The position numbers and the translations under genes were made by a program. A model generated the notes under the pieces. That model did not search any database. It saw nothing but the letters and a program-made list of their open reading frames with translations, and was not told the DNA's origin. From an uncultured Campylobacter sp. (GTDB taxonomy: Bacteria > Campylobacterota > Campylobacteria > Campylobacterales > Campylobacteraceae), in contig CALBNA010000426.1 in NCBI GenBank assembly GCA_937896205.1, forward strand, positions 1 to 7,486: a stretch of 7,486 bases of DNA, written 5' to 3'. Positions 5,156-7,486 of the stretch are shown here, piece after piece. Every line of letters starts with the position of its first letter. Positions within the stretch are counted from its first letter, which is position 1.

Positions 5156-7486
5156 ATGCATTCAAACACGTCGCGTAAATTTGCAAATTTACGCAGTAAC
5201 AAGGGCTCAAATTTGCCTCTTTCGGCGCTCACCTGCTTGCTACTAGCCGCAAGCGGAGCTTATGCTTACACCGAAGCTGGCGTTTCCGGAAATACTTCTA
5301 GCTGGGAGAGCGCGGAGTATAAAAAAGACTGGGGACTAGTCTCTATGAACGCCTCCACGGCTTACGCGCTAGGCTTTAACGGTAGCGGAACAAAGATCGG
5401 CGTCATGGACTCTGGCGTACTTTTGAGCCATCCCGAGTTTCAAGACGGTAGGATTCATACAGTAAAAACGATCGGTAACTATAGCAAAAACGGCATGAGA
5501 TACCCTGACGCTGCGCTAGGAAACGGCCCGATAGACAAAAATCAGCCAGTAAAAGATGGCAAGCGAAATTTTAATAAAAACGACAACGGCGTGTTTAAAA
5601 AAGGCGAAGCCTTTAATACGGACGGTAGTTGGATAAGGGGCGTAAACGACGCTCACGGCACTCACGTGGGCGGCACGATGGCGGCTAGCAGAGACGGTAG
5701 CGGTATGCACGGCGTAGCGTTTGGCGCACAACTATACTCCGCAAATACCGGCGGCAACGATAATATGACGTACGGGCCAAATCAAGACTACAACTATTTC
5801 TTAAAAGGCTACACCGCTTTAGCCGACGCGGGCGCAAAGGTGATAAATAATAGCTGGGGTTCTAATAGGCGCGTAAATTCGTCTTTTGCGGGCGCGCTGG
5901 GATATAAGCCTACTTACGACTGGCGAGCCGTACCTGAATACGATGTAGAGTTTTACGACGTGGCCGTAGCCAATCAAACTACCGCGGCAAAAGACCATAT
6001 AAATTTAAAAGATATGAACGAGGCAAAAAAGGCTTATTATCAGTTCGTAACTAGCGGCGAAAAAAGCTTCTTGGACGCGGCTTACGAGGTAGCGGTAAAA
6101 AGGGGCGTTATTCAGGTATTTACGGCCGGAAACAGAAGCTTGATGGCTGAGTCTTTCACGCGTGCGGCATTGCCTTATTTTAGGCCGGATGCCGAGGATT
6201 ATTGGGTTAACGTTACCGGCCAAACGGGTGCGGACGGTTATCCTAATGATTCTAACGAATACATAAGAGGACATAAGGCGTCCTCGGATATTCAGGAATT
6301 TAACCTTGCCGGACACTCGAAGTGGTGGACGATCGCTGCACCGGCCGAGGAGATTTATTCCGCATACGTCGAGCTTACCGACAATGCAACATACGGCAAG
6401 GCTATATATAAATCATCGGGCGGTACTTCTATGGCCGCTCCTCACGTTAGTGGAGCCTTGGGCGTCATAATGCAGCGCTATCCGTATATGAGCATGCCTC
6501 AGATTAGAGAAACGATGCTGACTACGGCTAGACAAAGGACGCTAAGGGCCGGTCACGGCGCAGGCGGCATGCTAGAGCGTTGGGGTAGCGACGGCGAGAG
6601 CGTACCTAGTAACGTCTGGGGCTGGGGCATACTAGACCTTGGTAAAGCGATGTTCGGTCCTGGGCAGTTCTTAGGAAACTTTGACGTCACGATGAATCAA
6701 AACGATATCTGGACAAATAACATCTCAGACGTCGCCATCAAATTTAGAAAAACCGAGGACGATAGCGACGCTGCGGCTTGGGCGGCTAGAAAAGCGGCTC
6801 TTAACGCTAAGTCAAATTTGAGCGCAGAAGAAAAAGCCGAGATGACCTTTGAAGCTGCGAGAGAGCAGGCTAGAGCTGCAAGAGCGGCGGAAGGCTATGA
6901 GGGCTCGCTAACTAAAAGAGGAGACGGCGCTTTGACTCTTGCCGGAGATAATAGCTTTACCGGAGCGGTAAATATATACGGCGGTAAAATTTCGGCCTTA
7001 AATCAATCAATCTCTTCTTCAAGAAGCATAAACGTCCACAAAGGCGGCGAGTTTGAGGTTTTGAACGCTCTTACTTATCAAACTCCAAGCGCGGGCGGTT
7101 TTGTAAGCACGACCAAAGCAAGCGACGCTACGCAAGTTAACGCCGTTATAAACGCGGGCGGCGCATTTGTAGTTAACGACGGCGCTCATAATCTAAATTT
7201 AACATTTAAAGAGGGCTCTTTATTGAAGGCTGCATTGCTATCAAACGCCGAGCTTGCAAATTTGGCGGCAAATCCGACTCTAAAGAAAACCATAAATGCG
7301 AGCGGAAATTTCGCGGGCGTAAATTTAGCTAACGTCGAGGATAGCTATGCGTTCTTTAAAACCATTAAAGAAACTGTTAGCGGATCAAATTTAGCTCTTT
7401 CTTTGCAAAAAGGCAAAAGCATGGAGGAGGTAGCCTCTACTAGCGCCGAGAAGTCGTTTGCGAGATTGGTCGAGGCAAATCCTAGC
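5156..7486 (+). CDS. Subtilisin-like (S8) autotransporter serine protease, 3' end beyond window
   Basis: The frame runs from ATG 5156 (ribosome site AAAGGA) to the window end without a stop: 777 codons, incomplete. Residues 1-37 look like a long Sec signal peptide with a basic N-region, the core LSALTCLLLAASG, and likely cleavage after AYA. The subtilase domain spans about 48-500 with the full triad: D85 in IGVMDSGV, H167 in AHGTHVGG and S425 in GTSMAAPHVSG. The oxyanion Asn is N326 in FTAGN, and NNSWGS is at 231-236. The domain is enlarged by insertions between Asp and His (with an EF-hand-like loop, N140-E151) and after NNSWGS (about 237-317). WGWGILDLGKAMFG (488 on) and WTNNIS (519) are typical of autotransporter subtilases. 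A charged, Ala-rich probable helix (536-582) follows, then GSLTKRGDGALTLAG (583 on), an autotransporter-associated beta-strand repeat. The rest looks like beta-helix passenger. The C-terminal beta-barrel is predicted outside the window. The likely role is a surface or secreted protease; substrates are unknown. Confidence 0.9.
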   Translation, partial: MHSNTSRKFANLRSNKGSNLPLSALTCLLLAASGAYAYTEAGVSGNTSSWESAEYKKDWGLVSMNASTAYALGFNGSGTKIGVMDSGVLLSHPEFQDGRIHTVKTIGNYSKNGMRYPDAALGNGPIDKNQPVKDGKRNFNKNDNGVFKKGEAFNTDGSWIRGVNDAHGTHVGGTMAASRDGSGMHGVAFGAQLYSANTGGNDNMTYGPNQDYNYFLKGYTALADAGAKVINNSWGSNRRVNSSFAGALGYKPTYDWRAVPEYDVEFYDVAVANQTTAAKDHINLKDMNEAKKAYYQFVTSGEKSFLDAAYEVAVKRGVIQVFTAGNRSLMAESFTRAALPYFRPDAEDYWVNVTGQTGADGYPNDSNEYIRGHKASSDIQEFNLAGHSKWWTIAAPAEEIYSAYVELTDNATYGKAIYKSSGGTSMAAPHVSGALGVIMQRYPYMSMPQIRETMLTTARQRTLRAGHGAGGMLERWGSDGESVPSNVWGWGILDLGKAMFGPGQFLGNFDVTMNQNDIWTNNISDVAIKFRKTEDDSDAAAWAARKAALNAKSNLSAEEKAEMTFEAAREQARAARAAEGYEGSLTKRGDGALTLAGDNSFTGAVNIYGGKISALNQSISSSRSINVHKGGEFEVLNALTYQTPSAGGFVSTTKASDATQVNAVINAGGAFVVNDGAHNLNLTFKEGSLLKAALLSNAELANLAANPTLKKTINASGNFAGVNLANVEDSYAFFKTIKETVSGSNLALSLQKGKSMEEVASTSAEKSFARLVEANPS
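5173..5194. repeat. Perfect 22-bp palindrome within the start of the protease gene
   Basis: Codons 6-13 of the protease contain a perfect palindrome whose half-site is GCGTAAATTTG, centred on TTTGCAAA. In mRNA it can form a 9-bp stem with a TGCA-centred 4-nt loop, beginning 17 nt after the A of the start codon. It encodes the basic N-region of the signal peptide (R-K-F-A-N-L-R). It could affect translation initiation or bind a dimeric protein, or it may reflect the general richness in AAATTT. Confidence 0.6.

Noticed and set aside
5222..5270. Lipoprotein signal (lipobox) around Cys27 of the protease
   Set aside because: The residues before the Cys are A-L-T, with Thr at -1 where Gly/Ala/Ser is needed, and a good signal peptidase I site (AYA) follows at 35-37.
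5516..6316. Minus-strand reading frames opposite the protease gene
   Set aside because: They overlap the strongly supported subtilase frame, lack convincing ribosome sites and encode no recognisable protein. They are shadows of the coding strand.
6917..6925. RGD cell-adhesion tripeptide at residues 588-590 of the autotransporter
   Set aside because: It falls exactly in the K-x-G-x-G part of a common autotransporter beta-strand repeat, where such residues vary. It is most likely coincidental and not a sign of integrin binding.

Overview
The window looks like a chromosomal segment of a Campylobacter species from the moderately GC-rich group (C. rectus / C. showae / C. curvus-like). This is inferred from three things: the encoded proteins closely resemble C. 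jejuni Pse proteins and Campylobacter Dcd; the DNA is full of the palindrome AAATTT; and promoters consist of a TATAAT -10 box preceded by A/T tracts rather than a clear -35 box. No mobile element, tRNA, rRNA or CRISPR array was seen.

Layout. From the left edge to about 4180, everything is on the minus strand and forms a pseudaminic acid (Pse) biosynthesis cluster. In transcription order it reads pseB (4180-3182), pseC (3005-1875), pseF (1862-1167), an unnamed two-helix membrane protein (1160-936), pseG (946-86) and the first 33 codons of pseH (101 to the window edge). From pseC to pseH the genes are 6-12 nt apart or overlap by 11-16 nt, so they look co-transcribed and translationally coupled. 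The pathway runs PseB (dehydratase/epimerase), PseC (aminotransferase), PseH (N-acetyltransferase), PseG (UDP hydrolase), PseI (synthase, not in this window), PseF (CMP activation). In Campylobacter the CMP-Pse product is used to O-glycosylate flagellin. Upstream of pseB, also on the minus strand, is dcd (4962-4402, dCTP deaminase), with its own extended -10 promoter.

The 193-bp spacer 4963-5155 is divergent. Rightwards it drives a large reading frame that starts at 5156 and is still open at the window end (777 codons). It encodes an S8 subtilisin-like autotransporter serine protease: signal peptide, complete Asp/His/Ser triad, a charged Ala-rich helical segment, and then the start of a beta-helical passenger with an autotransporter-associated repeat. 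The C-terminal beta-barrel would lie beyond the window.

The most unexpected structure is in the two spacers in front of pseB and pseC. They are related copies of one ~130-150 bp leader: a promoter-like AT box, a small GGCGAA/TTCG hairpin, a CAAATTT/AAATTTG hairpin and a strong Shine-Dalgarno-like GGAGCGTATAT. In the pseB copy this leads to an 8-codon mini-ORF. In the pseC copy the equivalent ATG is ATA, and the frame runs on into pseC. Other observations are a perfect 22-bp palindrome inside the first codons of the protease gene, and roughly 68 copies of AAATTT across the window.
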